From: Flavobacterium sp. I-STPP5a
GTDB taxonomy: Bacteria; Bacteroidota; Bacteroidia; Flavobacteriales; Flavobacteriaceae
DNA: 64,000 bases
NCBI RefSeq assembly: GCF_009764685.1
Contig: NZ_VHLM01000057.1
Span: 124,001 to 188,000, forward strand
Direction of reading: 5' to 3'
The position numbers and the translations under genes are program-made. Shown here one piece after another: positions 42,991 through 52,534 of this stretch; the first letter of the stretch is position 1, and each line of letters begins with the position of its first letter. The notes under the pieces were generated by a model. The model saw only the letters and a list, made by a program, of their open reading frames with translations. It was not told the DNA's origin and ran no database searches.

Positions 42991-43704
42991 TTATGCAACT
43001 TTGTTTTTTATAACTAATCTAAATCCTTCTCCATGGATGTTTAATATTTCAACATCCTCGTCTGGTTTTAAATATTTTCTCAATTTAGCAATGTAAACGT
43101 CCATACTTCTTGAGGTAAAGTAATTATCATCTCTCCATATTTTTGTCAAGGCTAATTCTCTTGGCATTAAATCATTTTCATGTAGAATTAACATTTTCAA
43201 CAGCTCATTTTCTTTTGGTGACAACTTAATAGGCTCTTCTTCTTTGAAAGTTAAGAAACGCAACTTAGAATTTAAATGGAATTTACCAATATTAAACTCA
43301 AACTGAACATGTTCTGATTTTGTATCAGAAGCCTTTCTTTGAATAATTGCTTTAATTTTCATTAATAAAACTTCAGAGTCAAAAGGTTTGTTCAAATAAT
43401 CATCTGCTCCAGCTTTATATCCTTTTAAAACATCCTCTTTCATAGATTTTGCTGTTAAAAAGATAATAGGCACTTCATTATTTTTCTCTCTAATTTCTTT
43501 GGCTAATGTATATCCATCTTTGTATGGCATCATCACATCAAGGATGCACAAATCGTAGGTATCTTTTTTAAATTTTTCAAAACCTTCCATACCATTTTTC
43601 GCTAAAGTCACATCAAAGTCATTTAACATTAAATAGTCTTTAAGGACTGCTCCAAAATTAAGATCATCTTCAACTAATAGTATTTTTTTATTTGTATTTT
43701 CCAT
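42991..43704 (-). CDS. rprY: OmpR-type response regulator (RprY-like)
   Basis: This 237-residue regulator has a receiver domain with the acidic pocket VEDD (12-14), the phospho-acceptor Asp56 in CILDVMMP and Lys106 in LNKPF. A winged-helix DNA-binding domain (about 135-230) follows, with LSPKENELLKMLI and RSMDVYIAKLRKYL. The close match to Bacteroides RprY, with the kinase gene directly upstream, supports the name. It is translated 3 bp after the kinase stop, so the pair is one unit. Confidence 0.92.
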   Translation of the reverse strand: MENTNKKILLVEDDLNFGAVLKDYLMLNDFDVTLAKNGMEGFEKFKKDTYDLCILDVMMPYKDGYTLAKEIREKNNEVPIIFLTAKSMKEDVLKGYKAGADDYLNKPFDSEVLLMKIKAIIQRKASDTKSEHVQFEFNIGKFHLNSKLRFLTFKEEEPIKLSPKENELLKMLILHENDLMPRELALTKIWRDDNYFTSRSMDVYIAKLRKYLKPDEDVEILNIHGEGFRLVIKNKVA

Positions 43705-43707
43705 ATT

Positions 43708-45291
43708 TTAATTTATTAATGGTAATTTTATTATAAAGGTACTTCCTTTACCTTTTTCACTTTCTACATAAACGTGACCGTTATGGTCATCTACAATTCT
43801 TTTTACATACGCAAGACCTAAACCATGACCTTTTACGTTGTGCAAATCTCCTGTGTGTTCCCGATAAAACTTCTCAAAAATTCTTTTTTGAGCTATTTTA
43901 CTCATTCCTAAACCTTTATCTTTTACTTTTATAATCACCATATCCTTGATATTTTCAGTGAAAATTTCAATATCTGGAGTGTTAGGTGAATATTTAACTG
44001 CATTTTCGAGTATGTTAACAATAACATTTGTAAAATGAACATCATTGATTAATACCGTAGTTCTTAAAGCTTTAAAATCGCACTTAATTGTCCCTTGCCT
44101 GTCTTCTACTATCAAATTAACATGATCTATAGCGTCTTCAATTATTTCATGTATGTTATTTGAATCTTTTGAAATATCTAACTCTTTCTTTTCTAATTTC
44201 GAAATTCTCAATACATTTTCAACCTGTGCGTGCATTCGTTTGTTTTCGTCCTTGATCATCTGCAAATACCTCAAAACCTTTTCTTTATCATCAATAATTT
44301 TAGGGTTCCTGATTGCATCAAGAGCTAAATTTATGGTTGCAATAGGAGTCTTAAACTCATGCGTCATATTGTTTATAAAATCATTCTTGATTTCAGATAT
44401 CTGACGTTGTCTTATTAATTGATTCAATGCACTTGAATAAGCAATAATTATAATGAGTGTAAACACAATTGAGAGTATCGTAATACTAACTAATTCTGAT
44501 AATAAAAATTTCTTTTTATGAGGAAATGTAACTAACAATTGATACTTACTATTACCCTCGTTATCAGTAAATACTGGTATAGAATACGTAGCTTCTTTAT
44601 TGTACTTAAAATCGCCAGACTTCACATTTGTTGCTAGATTATTATTGTACACACTAAACTCAAATTTAGTGTCTACTCCTGATTCCATCAATTCTTTGCG
44701 AATCATTTTATTAAGAGTTTCCTTTGTTACCCTTTCTTGAATTGGTAATACCGAAGCAAAATCTTTGTAAAATATTTCAAATGATGCATTATCAAGAACA
44801 TTCAAATTTCCTGATTTCTCTATTTTTATATCCGGAATCAAGCTTTGATTACCGCCTATTTTATCAATAGATTTGTCACTATAAACCTCTGTAACTCTTT
44901 TAGCACTAAAAGTTTTAAATTTTTCGCTATCAAACTTTTTATCAAAGAACGTTGGTGAAATTTTATAATCTTCTGAAATTATACTATTCGAATAAATAAT
45001 AGTTTTATTGGTTTTTGGGTTCTTTTGAACGTAATAAAACTCTAAAATATCATCTCTTTTAGGTACTTTACCCGTACTATCTTTATAATGATTTATTTTG
45101 TCATAAAAATTGTACGCCTCTTGCTTTTGAATCTTTTCAGCAACATTTCCTAATACCTGTTTAACATGAAATTTAAATTGCTCATCGTTATTTTCAAACG
45201 AATTGTTAAACCAATATACTTGCACTAAAATTATCCCGATAAGAGACAAACTCATCAGTAAGACTAGTAATCTAAAAAAAAGTTTATTCAT
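43708..45291 (-). CDS. rprX: Sensor histidine kinase (RprX-like)
   Basis: This 527-residue membrane kinase has one N-terminal TM helix (about 6-27), a periplasmic sensor region of about 230 residues, and a second TM helix (about 266-290). It has no HAMP domain. The HisKA domain carries the phospho-His in NNMTHEFKTPIATINL (His311), and the ATPase domain carries NAVKYS, DKGLGM and GHGLGLAYV. The architecture agrees with RprX of Bacteroides. The true start is the ATG at 45291. Confidence 0.92.
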   Translation of the reverse strand: MNKLFFRLLVLLMSLSLIGIILVQVYWFNNSFENNDEQFKFHVKQVLGNVAEKIQKQEAYNFYDKINHYKDSTGKVPKRDDILEFYYVQKNPKTNKTIIYSNSIISEDYKISPTFFDKKFDSEKFKTFSAKRVTEVYSDKSIDKIGGNQSLIPDIKIEKSGNLNVLDNASFEIFYKDFASVLPIQERVTKETLNKMIRKELMESGVDTKFEFSVYNNNLATNVKSGDFKYNKEATYSIPVFTDNEGNSKYQLLVTFPHKKKFLLSELVSITILSIVFTLIIIIAYSSALNQLIRQRQISEIKNDFINNMTHEFKTPIATINLALDAIRNPKIIDDKEKVLRYLQMIKDENKRMHAQVENVLRISKLEKKELDISKDSNNIHEIIEDAIDHVNLIVEDRQGTIKCDFKALRTTVLINDVHFTNVIVNILENAVKYSPNTPDIEIFTENIKDMVIIKVKDKGLGMSKIAQKRIFEKFYREHTGDLHNVKGHGLGLAYVKRIVDDHNGHVYVESEKGKGSTFIIKLPLIN

Positions 45292-45350
45292 CAATACAAA
45301 TTTAGTATTTTAACAATATATTAAACGATAGATTAACCAAACATTAACAC

Positions 45351-45947
45351 CTAGGCTTCTTTTTGTTTAATCTTTAAAATTTTAAGAATTTTATCAACTT
45401 CCTGCTTTGATGATTCTAAACTAATATTTTCAATCACAAAATCACTTTTTTCTACACGCTGTGCATCAGTCCATTGCGCATTTATACGTTTCAAAACAAG
45501 CTCTCTCGTTGTAGCATCACGATCAAGAACCCTATTAATCCTAGTTTCTAAAGGCGCTACTACCGATATTATAACGTCACAATCTTTGTATTTATCACTT
45601 TCAAACAAAATAGCAGCCTCATAAATCACATATTGGGCTTTATCATTTTTCTTTAACCATAACTCAAAATCTTGTTTGATGGCAGGGTGAACAATTTTGT
45701 TCAATATTTGTAATTTTTCTGGTTCACTAAATACAATCTTGGCAAGTTCAGCTCTATCAAGTATTCCATCGTTAAAGACTACATTACCAAAAACCTCTTT
45801 TATATTGTTCAAAACAAATGCTTCTTGCATTACTTTTTTTCCAGCATCATCTGCAATATAAATAGGAATACCTGCTGCCTTAAAAAAACCAGCAATTGTT
45901 GTTTTTCCGCTGCCTATACCTCCTGTTAACCCAATAATCTTTGTCAT
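45351..45947 (-). CDS. coaE: Dephospho-CoA kinase
   Basis: CoaE makes the last step of coenzyme A synthesis, ATP-dependent phosphorylation of the ribose 3'-hydroxyl. The 198-residue protein has the P-loop IIGLTGGIGSGKTTIAGFF, the substrate loop PIYIADDAGK and the lid region RVLDRDATTRELVLKRINAQ. It begins 1 bp after the stop of the glycosyltransferase and lies 60 bp before the kinase gene in the same unit. CoaBC is encoded 5 kb away in this window. Confidence 0.94.
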   Translation of the reverse strand: MTKIIGLTGGIGSGKTTIAGFFKAAGIPIYIADDAGKKVMQEAFVLNNIKEVFGNVVFNDGILDRAELAKIVFSEPEKLQILNKIVHPAIKQDFELWLKKNDKAQYVIYEAAILFESDKYKDCDVIISVVAPLETRINRVLDRDATTRELVLKRINAQWTDAQRVEKSDFVIENISLESSKQEVDKILKILKIKQKEA

Positions 45948-45948
45948 A

Positions 45949-46950
45949 TTACAGTTTGAAAAACATTTCAGGAAATGCTGTTTGAGGATCTTTTTTTAAT
46001 ACAATAATCTGAATATACGATTTTAAAAAACCTGTTCCATACCCATAAAACTGTTTCCAAACAGCAATTAGAGATAAATACCCAATTTTAATACTTTTAT
46101 TTTGAATAGATGCCACAATAAAGAGTACAACAAAATACAAGAAATAGAGTTGTAAAAGGATATCAAAATTAAAGAACAATACCGCCAAAAAAGCAACAAG
46201 TATTCCTAAAATAAAAACCGTAGGAAAGAAAAAAGTAAGTTTATTGTGTTTAGGATACCAACTGTTTAAAATAGGTCTTGCTTTTCCAAATTTATGAACC
46301 TGAATTGAAAATTTCCCCCAATCAATACGTCTCTTATGATATACGTATGCTTTTGGAAAAAGTTTTGTTTCAAAGCCTAGATTCCATAAACGAATAGACA
46401 AATCAGGATCTTCACCAGGATGAATGTTTCCAAAACCCTTAGATGCCATAAAGGCTTTTCTAGACAATCCCATGTTAAAACTTCGGGGTTGAAATTTATC
46501 TATTTTTTCTGATCCTCCTCTTATTCCACCTGTCGTAAGAAATGAAGTCATGGCAAAGTTTATAGCTTTTTGAATATCCGTAAAACTATCTAATGCGCTA
46601 TCTGGACCACCAAAACAGTCCACATAATTTTTCTTCAAAGCCAACTCTACTTCTGATAAATAATTTTCTGGAATTATACAATCTGAATCAAATATGATAA
46701 AATAATCTCCTCTGGCTTTACTCATTCCATAATTTCTAGAATCACCAGGGCCCGAATTCTCTTTGTAATAATAAGCTATATCTAATCTATTGCCATATTT
46801 ACTAGCAACATCTTGACACCGAATAGTAGAACCATCTTCGATTAACACGATTTCAAAAATTTCTTTATAAGTAGTACGTGATAAACTTTCTAAAAGTTCA
46901 TCAACCTCGTCTGGCCTATTGTATACGGGAATAATTAAAGAAAACATCAT
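45949..46950 (-). CDS. Family 2 glycosyltransferase with membrane anchor
   Basis: This 333-residue GT-A enzyme begins with FSLIIPVYNRPDEVDELLESL (nucleotide site). It has the DxD motif in IFDSDCIIPENYL and the acceptor segment FGGPDSALDSF. The C-terminal third carries about three hydrophobic helices (TFFFPTVFILGILVAFLAV and a longer stretch), so it works at the inner membrane, perhaps in polysaccharide or lipid glycosylation. It is the first gene of the unit that continues with coaE and the two-component pair. Confidence 0.9.
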   Translation of the reverse strand: MMFSLIIPVYNRPDEVDELLESLSRTTYKEIFEIVLIEDGSTIRCQDVASKYGNRLDIAYYYKENSGPGDSRNYGMSKARGDYFIIFDSDCIIPENYLSEVELALKKNYVDCFGGPDSALDSFTDIQKAINFAMTSFLTTGGIRGGSEKIDKFQPRSFNMGLSRKAFMASKGFGNIHPGEDPDLSIRLWNLGFETKLFPKAYVYHKRRIDWGKFSIQVHKFGKARPILNSWYPKHNKLTFFFPTVFILGILVAFLAVLFFNFDILLQLYFLYFVVLFIVASIQNKSIKIGYLSLIAVWKQFYGYGTGFLKSYIQIIVLKKDPQTAFPEMFFKL

Positions 46951-46999
46951 TTTATTAAAAGTGGTATTTAGGGTATTTTTTATGAATCAAAAATTTTAA

Positions 47000-47007
47000 C
47001 AAAGATA
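47000..47007 (-). promoter_or_regulatory. -7 box upstream of the glycosyltransferase
   Basis: On the minus strand 47007 to 47000 reads TATCTTTG. A TTG about 23 nt upstream lies in the fabV terminator. The leader to the ATG at 46950 would be about 45 nt. It is the probable promoter of the glycosyltransferase-coaE-rprXY unit. Confidence 0.5.
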
Positions 47008-47020
47008 ATCTTTATCCATA

Positions 47021-47051
47021 AAAAAACCATCAACTATTAATTGATGGTTTT
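47021..47051 (-). terminator. Terminator of fabV
   Basis: AAAACCATCAA (47023-47033) pairs with TTGATGGTTTT (47041-47051). Read on the minus strand it ends in a T run, 23 bp after the fabV stop. Confidence 0.92.
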
Positions 47052-47073
47052 AAATAATATTTGAGAAAAATTA

Positions 47074-48264
47074 TTACACTATACTTTCAATAGCTACAAC
47101 TTCATTAGCATCTGCTGCATAATCAACTCCAGCTACATCAAAGCCAAATAAGTTATAAAAATCTTTTCTATACCCTTCTAAATCTGATATTTCTTGTAGA
47201 TTTTCAGTAACTGCTTCGTTCCATAAAAAAGCAACTTTCTCTTGAACATCAGATCTCATTTCAAGATCGTCAATTCTAATTCTTCCTTTTTCGTCAACTG
47301 GAATTTCACCTCCAGTGTACAAACGCTCTTGGTACAAACGTTGAATTTGCTCTATACACCCTTCATGAATTCCTTCTTCTTTCATGATTTTGTACAACAA
47401 CGAGATATACAATGGAATAACCGGAATTGCAGAACTAGCTTGTGTCACCAATGCTTTATTAACCGATACAAATGCTTTTCCATCGATGCTTTTTAATGCA
47501 TCTGTAATAGCAAATGCGGTTGCTTCAAGATGATCTTTTGCACGACCAATTGTTCCTTTTCTATAAACTGCCTCTGTTAAGGATGGCCCAATATAAGAAT
47601 AAGCAACAGTTGCCACACCTGGTGCCAATAGATTTTCAGCTTTTAAAGCATCTATCCACATAGCCCAATCTTCACCACCCATTACTGCTACAGTATTTTC
47701 TATATCGTCACCACTACATGGAGCAATTGAAATTTCAGACACTTTACCTGAGTGAAAATCAACAGTTTTATTAGTAAATACATCACCGATAGGCTTTAAC
47801 ACTGATCTGTGTAAAATACCTGTACCAGGATGCATACGCACTGGCGAAGCTAAACTGTAAATTATAAGATCAATTTGTCCTAAATCAGCTTTGATAAGAT
47901 CAATAGTTTGTTGTTTTATTTCATTCGAAAAGGCATCACCGTTGATACTCTTAGCATACAAACCTGCTTTATGTGCTTCATTTTCAAAAGCTGCTGAATT
48001 ATACCAACCCGGTGAGGCAGTTTTACCTTCACTAGGCGCTTTCTCAAAGAACACACCTATGGTTGCTGCATCAGATCCAAAAGCACTTGTAATACGTGAA
48101 GCCAAACCAAATCCAGTTGACGCACCTATTACCAATACTTTTTTAGCACCATTAATAGCACCTTTAGACGTAATATATTCTATTTGATTTTTTACATTTT
48201 GCTCGCATCCTTTTGGGTGAGATGTAGTGCAAATAAACCCTCTCATTCTTGGTTCAATAATCAT
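47074..48264 (-). CDS. fabV: Enoyl-ACP/trans-2-enoyl-CoA reductase (NADH) FabV
   Basis: FabV reduces the trans-2 double bond in each round of fatty acid elongation and is less sensitive to triclosan than FabI. The 396-residue protein has the FabV-type long SDR start (IIEPRMRGFICTTSHPKGC), the NADH-binding VLVIGASTGFGLASR and the family catalytic pair Tyr234-x8-Lys243 (YRKGTIGRAK); the x8 spacing is a FabV hallmark. No fabI is in this window. The promoter is upstream, with a leader of about 65 nt. Confidence 0.95.
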   Translation of the reverse strand: MIIEPRMRGFICTTSHPKGCEQNVKNQIEYITSKGAINGAKKVLVIGASTGFGLASRITSAFGSDAATIGVFFEKAPSEGKTASPGWYNSAAFENEAHKAGLYAKSINGDAFSNEIKQQTIDLIKADLGQIDLIIYSLASPVRMHPGTGILHRSVLKPIGDVFTNKTVDFHSGKVSEISIAPCSGDDIENTVAVMGGEDWAMWIDALKAENLLAPGVATVAYSYIGPSLTEAVYRKGTIGRAKDHLEATAFAITDALKSIDGKAFVSVNKALVTQASSAIPVIPLYISLLYKIMKEEGIHEGCIEQIQRLYQERLYTGGEIPVDEKGRIRIDDLEMRSDVQEKVAFLWNEAVTENLQEISDLEGYRKDFYNLFGFDVAGVDYAADANEVVAIESIV

Positions 48265-48331
48265 ATTTTGTGGTGTTTTTTTTTTTTATAATTAAACGTT
48301 TTTAGTATTCGAAATTGTTCAGAAAAACGAA

Positions 48332-48358
48332 CAAATATAATAGAAATAATTAATTCAA
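48332..48358 (-). promoter_or_regulatory. Promoter of fabV
   Basis: On the minus strand 48339 to 48332 reads TATATTTG, with TTG (48358 to 48356) 16 nt upstream. It overlaps the 3' end of recN, whose stop lies at 48350-48352. Confidence 0.6.
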
Positions 48359-50002
48359 CAAGGCTTTTGCATGATTAAGCGCTGAGTCTGTAACGGCTGT
48401 TCCTGATAACATTTGCGCTATCTCAACTACTCTTTCATCATTAGTCAATAACTTTAATTCTGATTGTGTATCATCGTCAATTGTTGATTTAAAAACTTTA
48501 AAATGCGCATCTCCTTTGGCAGCAATTTGAGGCAAATGGGTAATAGCAAAAATTTGCATTGATTGACTCATTTGTTTCATAATCTCTCCCATTCGTATCG
48601 CAATTTCTCCTGAAACTCCAGTATCAATTTCATCAAAAATTAAAGTTGGTAATTTTGAATATTGAGCCAAAATAGCTTTTACAGCTAGCATAATACGCGA
48701 CATCTCTCCTCCCGATGCTACCTTTTTCAATATCCCGAAATCAGTTCCTTTATTTGCAGAAAACAAGAACTGAAGCTCGTCTTTACCATTTGCAAAAAAA
48801 GATTCAGATGTTGATAAAAGAATATTAAAACGCACATTAGGCATACCTAGGGTACTCAAAATTTGAATTAATTGTTCTGATAAAACAGGTATCGCAATGG
48901 ATCTACTATTGCTAATTTCTAATGCTAATCCGTTCAGCTCTTTCTTCTTTTGTTCTATGGAAACCGTTAAATTTTCAATTTCATCTTCCATACTGCCTAG
49001 TTCTAAAACAGCATTTTCAAGTTGAGATTGAATAACTAGTAGCTCTTCTACAGTAGCAACTTGATGCTTTTTTTGAAGACTAAAAATAAGTTGTAATTTT
49101 TGACTTATCAGGTTAAGTTGCTCGGGATCATTAATTAACTTGTCCGAAAAACGAACCATCTCCCCTGTAATATCGTCAAATTCAATTGCAATACTTGTAA
49201 TTCGCTCAAGCAATGATTGGTATTCAGTTGAAAATGGTGCAATTTTTTGTACCGAATTTTTGATTTCATTCAGATTATACAATACGCCTATTTGTTCTTC
49301 ATTGGCTATAGCCAAAGACTTACTCATAGATTCTTTAATAATCTCCACATTATTCAACTTCTCAAAATCAGATTCTAAAATCTCTTGTTCACCGGCTTTT
49401 AATTTAGCCTCAACAAGTTCATTCAGCAAAAAAGTATTGTAGTCTTGCTCTTTCTTGGCTTCGCTTTGTTTTTTCAACAATGCATTTAGCTTTGATGTGT
49501 CTGACTTGAAACTCTTTAAAAATAATTGATACTTCGTAATAATCTCCTTATTACCTGCTATGGCATCTATAATATCAAATTGAACATTCTCATCTGAAAG
49601 CTCTTGAGTTTGTTGTTGTGAATGTATATCGAGTAAAAAGACACTCAAATCTTGTAACTCTTGAAGATTTACTGGACTGTCATTTACAAAAGCTCTAGAT
49701 TTCCCCGAAGGCAAAATTTCACGTCGGATAATTGTATCGTTTTCAAAATCCAAGTCATTCGATTCAAAGAAAGACCTTAAATTGTATTTTGAAATATCAA
49801 AATGTGCTTCAATTACACATTTTTCTTCTTTATTTTTTAATGAAGTTAAATCAGATCTTTTTCCTAAAACAAGACCTAGAGCACCTAAAATTATAGATTT
49901 ACCAGCTCCTGTTTCTCCCGTAATTATTGAAAAACCACTTGAAAAATCAATAGCTAATTTCTCTATCAATGCGTAGTTTTTTATAGAAAGTGACGTTATC
50001 AT
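48350..50002 (-). CDS. recN: DNA repair protein RecN
   Basis: RecN is an SMC-like ATPase that helps repair double-strand breaks. The 550-residue protein has Walker A FSIITGETGAGKSIILGAL (about 23-41), two coiled-coil arms (about 150-210 and 300-370), the ABC signature region VASGGEMSRIMLA and Walker B LIFDEIDTGVSGE. It is the last gene of the bamD-rpoZ-coaBC-porD-recN cluster on this strand. Confidence 0.95.
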   Translation of the reverse strand: MITSLSIKNYALIEKLAIDFSSGFSIITGETGAGKSIILGALGLVLGKRSDLTSLKNKEEKCVIEAHFDISKYNLRSFFESNDLDFENDTIIRREILPSGKSRAFVNDSPVNLQELQDLSVFLLDIHSQQQTQELSDENVQFDIIDAIAGNKEIITKYQLFLKSFKSDTSKLNALLKKQSEAKKEQDYNTFLLNELVEAKLKAGEQEILESDFEKLNNVEIIKESMSKSLAIANEEQIGVLYNLNEIKNSVQKIAPFSTEYQSLLERITSIAIEFDDITGEMVRFSDKLINDPEQLNLISQKLQLIFSLQKKHQVATVEELLVIQSQLENAVLELGSMEDEIENLTVSIEQKKKELNGLALEISNSRSIAIPVLSEQLIQILSTLGMPNVRFNILLSTSESFFANGKDELQFLFSANKGTDFGILKKVASGGEMSRIMLAVKAILAQYSKLPTLIFDEIDTGVSGEIAIRMGEIMKQMSQSMQIFAITHLPQIAAKGDAHFKVFKSTIDDDTQSELKLLTNDERVVEIAQMLSGTAVTDSALNHAKALLN

Positions 50003-50041
50003 GTATTTGTTATTTGAAATTGGTGTAGTATATATTAAACC

Positions 50042-50932
50042 CTAAAATTTAATACTGGACCACTTACTTGCATTTAATGGTGACGTTTTGTTGAGACCAT
50101 CAACTAAATCTGAGATTGGGATGCTTGGGCCTCCAGAAAATATTGAAACAATTTCATCTGATTTGGCGTCAAAAAAAACACGGGTTAAAAAAGCATTTGG
50201 TCGTGACCCACTAAGTTTAGACAAACCAGATAGTGCCAGTTTTACCTTTTCTTTACCTAGTTTCAAATCCTGACTCATTATATCAAGACCCAAATGATAA
50301 TCTAGCATTGTTTCTCTAATTTGTTTAAAAGGTGGCGCTAAGAAATCGTTAATCAAAAAAAAGCGATTTTGATTCCCATCGGCTTGACTCCAACCACGAG
50401 TACCACTTTGTTGAGCTACATTACAAATGTTTTGAGCAATCTCTAAATTTGTATTACCTGCTTCTAACACAAAAGTATCGGCATCCAAACCTAAAATTAA
50501 ATAACTGTAAAAAGCTACAACTGAAACTAAATTTGAATCAAAGGAAGCTGGATTAAAAAAAAGATTTTCAAACTCAGTATACCTGAAATTAAAATCTTTA
50601 TCATTGAAATTGAATACTGGTGAAGCGTAAGTAGAATTAAAAGTAGGTCTTGAAGACTGGACTTGTATGCTTGCTGTAAACTGATCTGCACTATTAGAAA
50701 GTATGGTGATATACATAGAGCAGTTTATTTTTTCAACTTGCTTCATGGGTTGTCCTGTCCAATCTGTTTTATTTACAAATTCAATTAATGAGGTTTGTAG
50801 TGTTTTAAAAACTTGTTGATTGGTAACATTCAATCGTTGTGAATCAACCGTAACTGTACAATTTAACTGTTGCGAATAAACAATACCACAGACAAAAAAT
50901 AACAAAAAAGGGATTATTTTATTCATCTTCAA
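50042..50932 (-). CDS. porD: DUF4835 / PorD-like type IX secretion protein
   Basis: This 296-residue secreted or periplasmic protein has a signal peptide (ending near IVYSQQ). The mature part has many Asn/Phe strands (YASPVFNFNDKDFNFRYTEF) and the string LDYHLGLDIMSQDL. It matches DUF4835, the family called PorD in T9SS lists, which affects T9SS assembly, though its exact role is unclear to me. The name rests on family knowledge and on its position between coaBC and recN; there are no catalytic motifs. The window also holds a T9SS-exported protease. Confidence 0.8.
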   Translation of the reverse strand: MKMNKIIPFLLFFVCGIVYSQQLNCTVTVDSQRLNVTNQQVFKTLQTSLIEFVNKTDWTGQPMKQVEKINCSMYITILSNSADQFTASIQVQSSRPTFNSTYASPVFNFNDKDFNFRYTEFENLFFNPASFDSNLVSVVAFYSYLILGLDADTFVLEAGNTNLEIAQNICNVAQQSGTRGWSQADGNQNRFFLINDFLAPPFKQIRETMLDYHLGLDIMSQDLKLGKEKVKLALSGLSKLSGSRPNAFLTRVFFDAKSDEIVSIFSGGPSIPISDLVDGLNKTSPLNASKWSSIKF

Positions 50933-50982
50933 ATTTCTGTTATACGATTAGATTTTGATTAAATTGAATTGAAAAAATAGAA

Positions 50983-52200
50983 TTATATCTTTATTTCAAA
51001 ATGTTGACATACTTTATCCATAATATCATCTGCAACTTTTTCTTTGGATTTTAAATCCATTGGAGAGATTTGGAATGATTGATCTATAAAAGTTACTTTA
51101 TTTGTCAGTTTACCAAAACCAGCTCCTGGATCTTGCAAAGAATTAAGAACAATCAAATCTAAGTTTTTTTTCTTGATTTTCAACTTTGCATTTTCAATTT
51201 CATTTTCAGTTTCTAATGCAAAACCTATTAAAAACTGATTTTTTTTCTTTTCTCCCATAGAGGCAAGAATATCTCTAGTCTTTTCAAGTTCAATTGTAAA
51301 GCTTTCTTCTGTTTTTTTAATTTTTTGGTCAGCAATATTTTTCGGTCTATAATCAGCAACTGCTGCAGCTGCAATGGCTACATCAACTGAATCATATATA
51401 TTATGACAAGCCTGATACATATCCTCTGCAGATACTACTGGTATTACATTAATCAAACTAGTACTCACTTTAAAATGTGTAGGCCCTGTGACTAAGTAAA
51501 CTGTTGCGCCTCTATTTGCAGCACTAATAGCAATATCAAAACCCATTTTACCAGATGAATGATTCCCAATAAAACGTACTGGATCTATAGCTTCATAAGT
51601 TGGACCCGCTGTAACTAAAATTTTTTTTCCTTGCAGTGGTAACTTACTATTTAAATCATTTTCAATAAAAGCAATAATATTTTCAGGCTCAGCCATTCGG
51701 CCTTCACCAGATAAACCGCTTGCCAATTCACCTGTTTCGGCAGGAATTAAAATATTACCATAACGAATTAACGATTCAAAACTTTTTAAAGTAGAAGCAT
51801 GCTTATACATGTCCAAATCCATTGCTGGTGCAAAGTAAACAGGACATTTTGCTGATAGATAGGTAGCAATTACAAGATTATCACAAGTTCCATTAGACAT
51901 CTTTGACAATGTATTTGCAGTAGCTGGAGCAATTATCATTAAATCAGCCCAAAGTGCTAATTCAACATGATTATTCCACTGCTCATTATCATTTTCTTGA
52001 TCATAAAAATTAGAGTGAACTGGATTTTTTGATAGAGTAGATAATGTAAGTGGCGTGACAAAATCCTTAGAAGCAGGTGTCATTATCACTTGGACATGTG
52101 CACCTGCTTTAATAAAATGTCGTACTAATGTAGCTGTTTTATAGGCTGCAATTCCACCAGAAATTCCAAGTAGAATTTTCTTACCTTGCAAAACTGACAT
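50983..52200 (-). CDS. coaBC: Bifunctional phosphopantothenoylcysteine synthetase/decarboxylase
   Basis: CoaBC makes 4'-phosphopantetheine from phosphopantothenate in two steps. The 405-residue protein has an N-terminal flavoprotein decarboxylase (GISGGIAAYKTATLVRHF; PAMDLDMYKH with the catalytic-site pattern) and a C-terminal ligase domain from about residue 190. The ligase carries KILVTAGPTYEAIDPVRFI and the nucleotide stretch AAAVADYRP. It works two steps before CoaE. Start ATG 52200; it lies 8 bp after the omega gene. Confidence 0.95.
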   Translation of the reverse strand: MSVLQGKKILLGISGGIAAYKTATLVRHFIKAGAHVQVIMTPASKDFVTPLTLSTLSKNPVHSNFYDQENDNEQWNNHVELALWADLMIIAPATANTLSKMSNGTCDNLVIATYLSAKCPVYFAPAMDLDMYKHASTLKSFESLIRYGNILIPAETGELASGLSGEGRMAEPENIIAFIENDLNSKLPLQGKKILVTAGPTYEAIDPVRFIGNHSSGKMGFDIAISAANRGATVYLVTGPTHFKVSTSLINVIPVVSAEDMYQACHNIYDSVDVAIAAAAVADYRPKNIADQKIKKTEESFTIELEKTRDILASMGEKKKNQFLIGFALETENEIENAKLKIKKKNLDLIVLNSLQDPGAGFGKLTNKVTFIDQSFQISPMDLKSKEKVADDIMDKVCQHFEIKI

Positions 52201-52208
52201 CGTACTAA

Positions 52209-52526
52209 TTATTTATTTGAATCTCTATGATATATTTTACCATCTAACCATTCTTGTACTGCTAAAGCATGCGGTTTAGGTAATTTTTCATAAAATTTAG
52301 AAACTTCAATTTGTTCTTTATTTTCAAAGACTTCCTCAAGACTATCGTTATAAGTAGCAAACTCTTCTAATTTCTCAGTCAATTCTTTTTTAATTTCAGA
52401 ATTGATTTGATTTGCTCTTTTAGCCATAATCGTTATTGCTTCATATACGTTACCCGTTGGTTCTTCAATTACAGTTTTATTGTATGTAATTGTATTTACA
52501 GGAGCATTCGTCTTTTTTAAATCCAT
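52209..52526 (-). CDS. rpoZ: RNA polymerase omega subunit (Bacteroidota type)
   Basis: This 105-residue protein has the omega core (GNVYEAITIMAKRANQINSEI) and a longer C-terminal tail (LPKPHALAVQEWLDGKIYHRD). It is more divergent than proteobacterial omega, as expected for Bacteroidota. Its place between bamD and coaBC is conserved in the phylum. It lies 8 bp after bamD, so it is coexpressed with it. Confidence 0.88.
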   Translation of the reverse strand: MDLKKTNAPVNTITYNKTVIEEPTGNVYEAITIMAKRANQINSEIKKELTEKLEEFATYNDSLEEVFENKEQIEVSKFYEKLPKPHALAVQEWLDGKIYHRDSNK

Positions 52527-52534
52527 GACTTTAT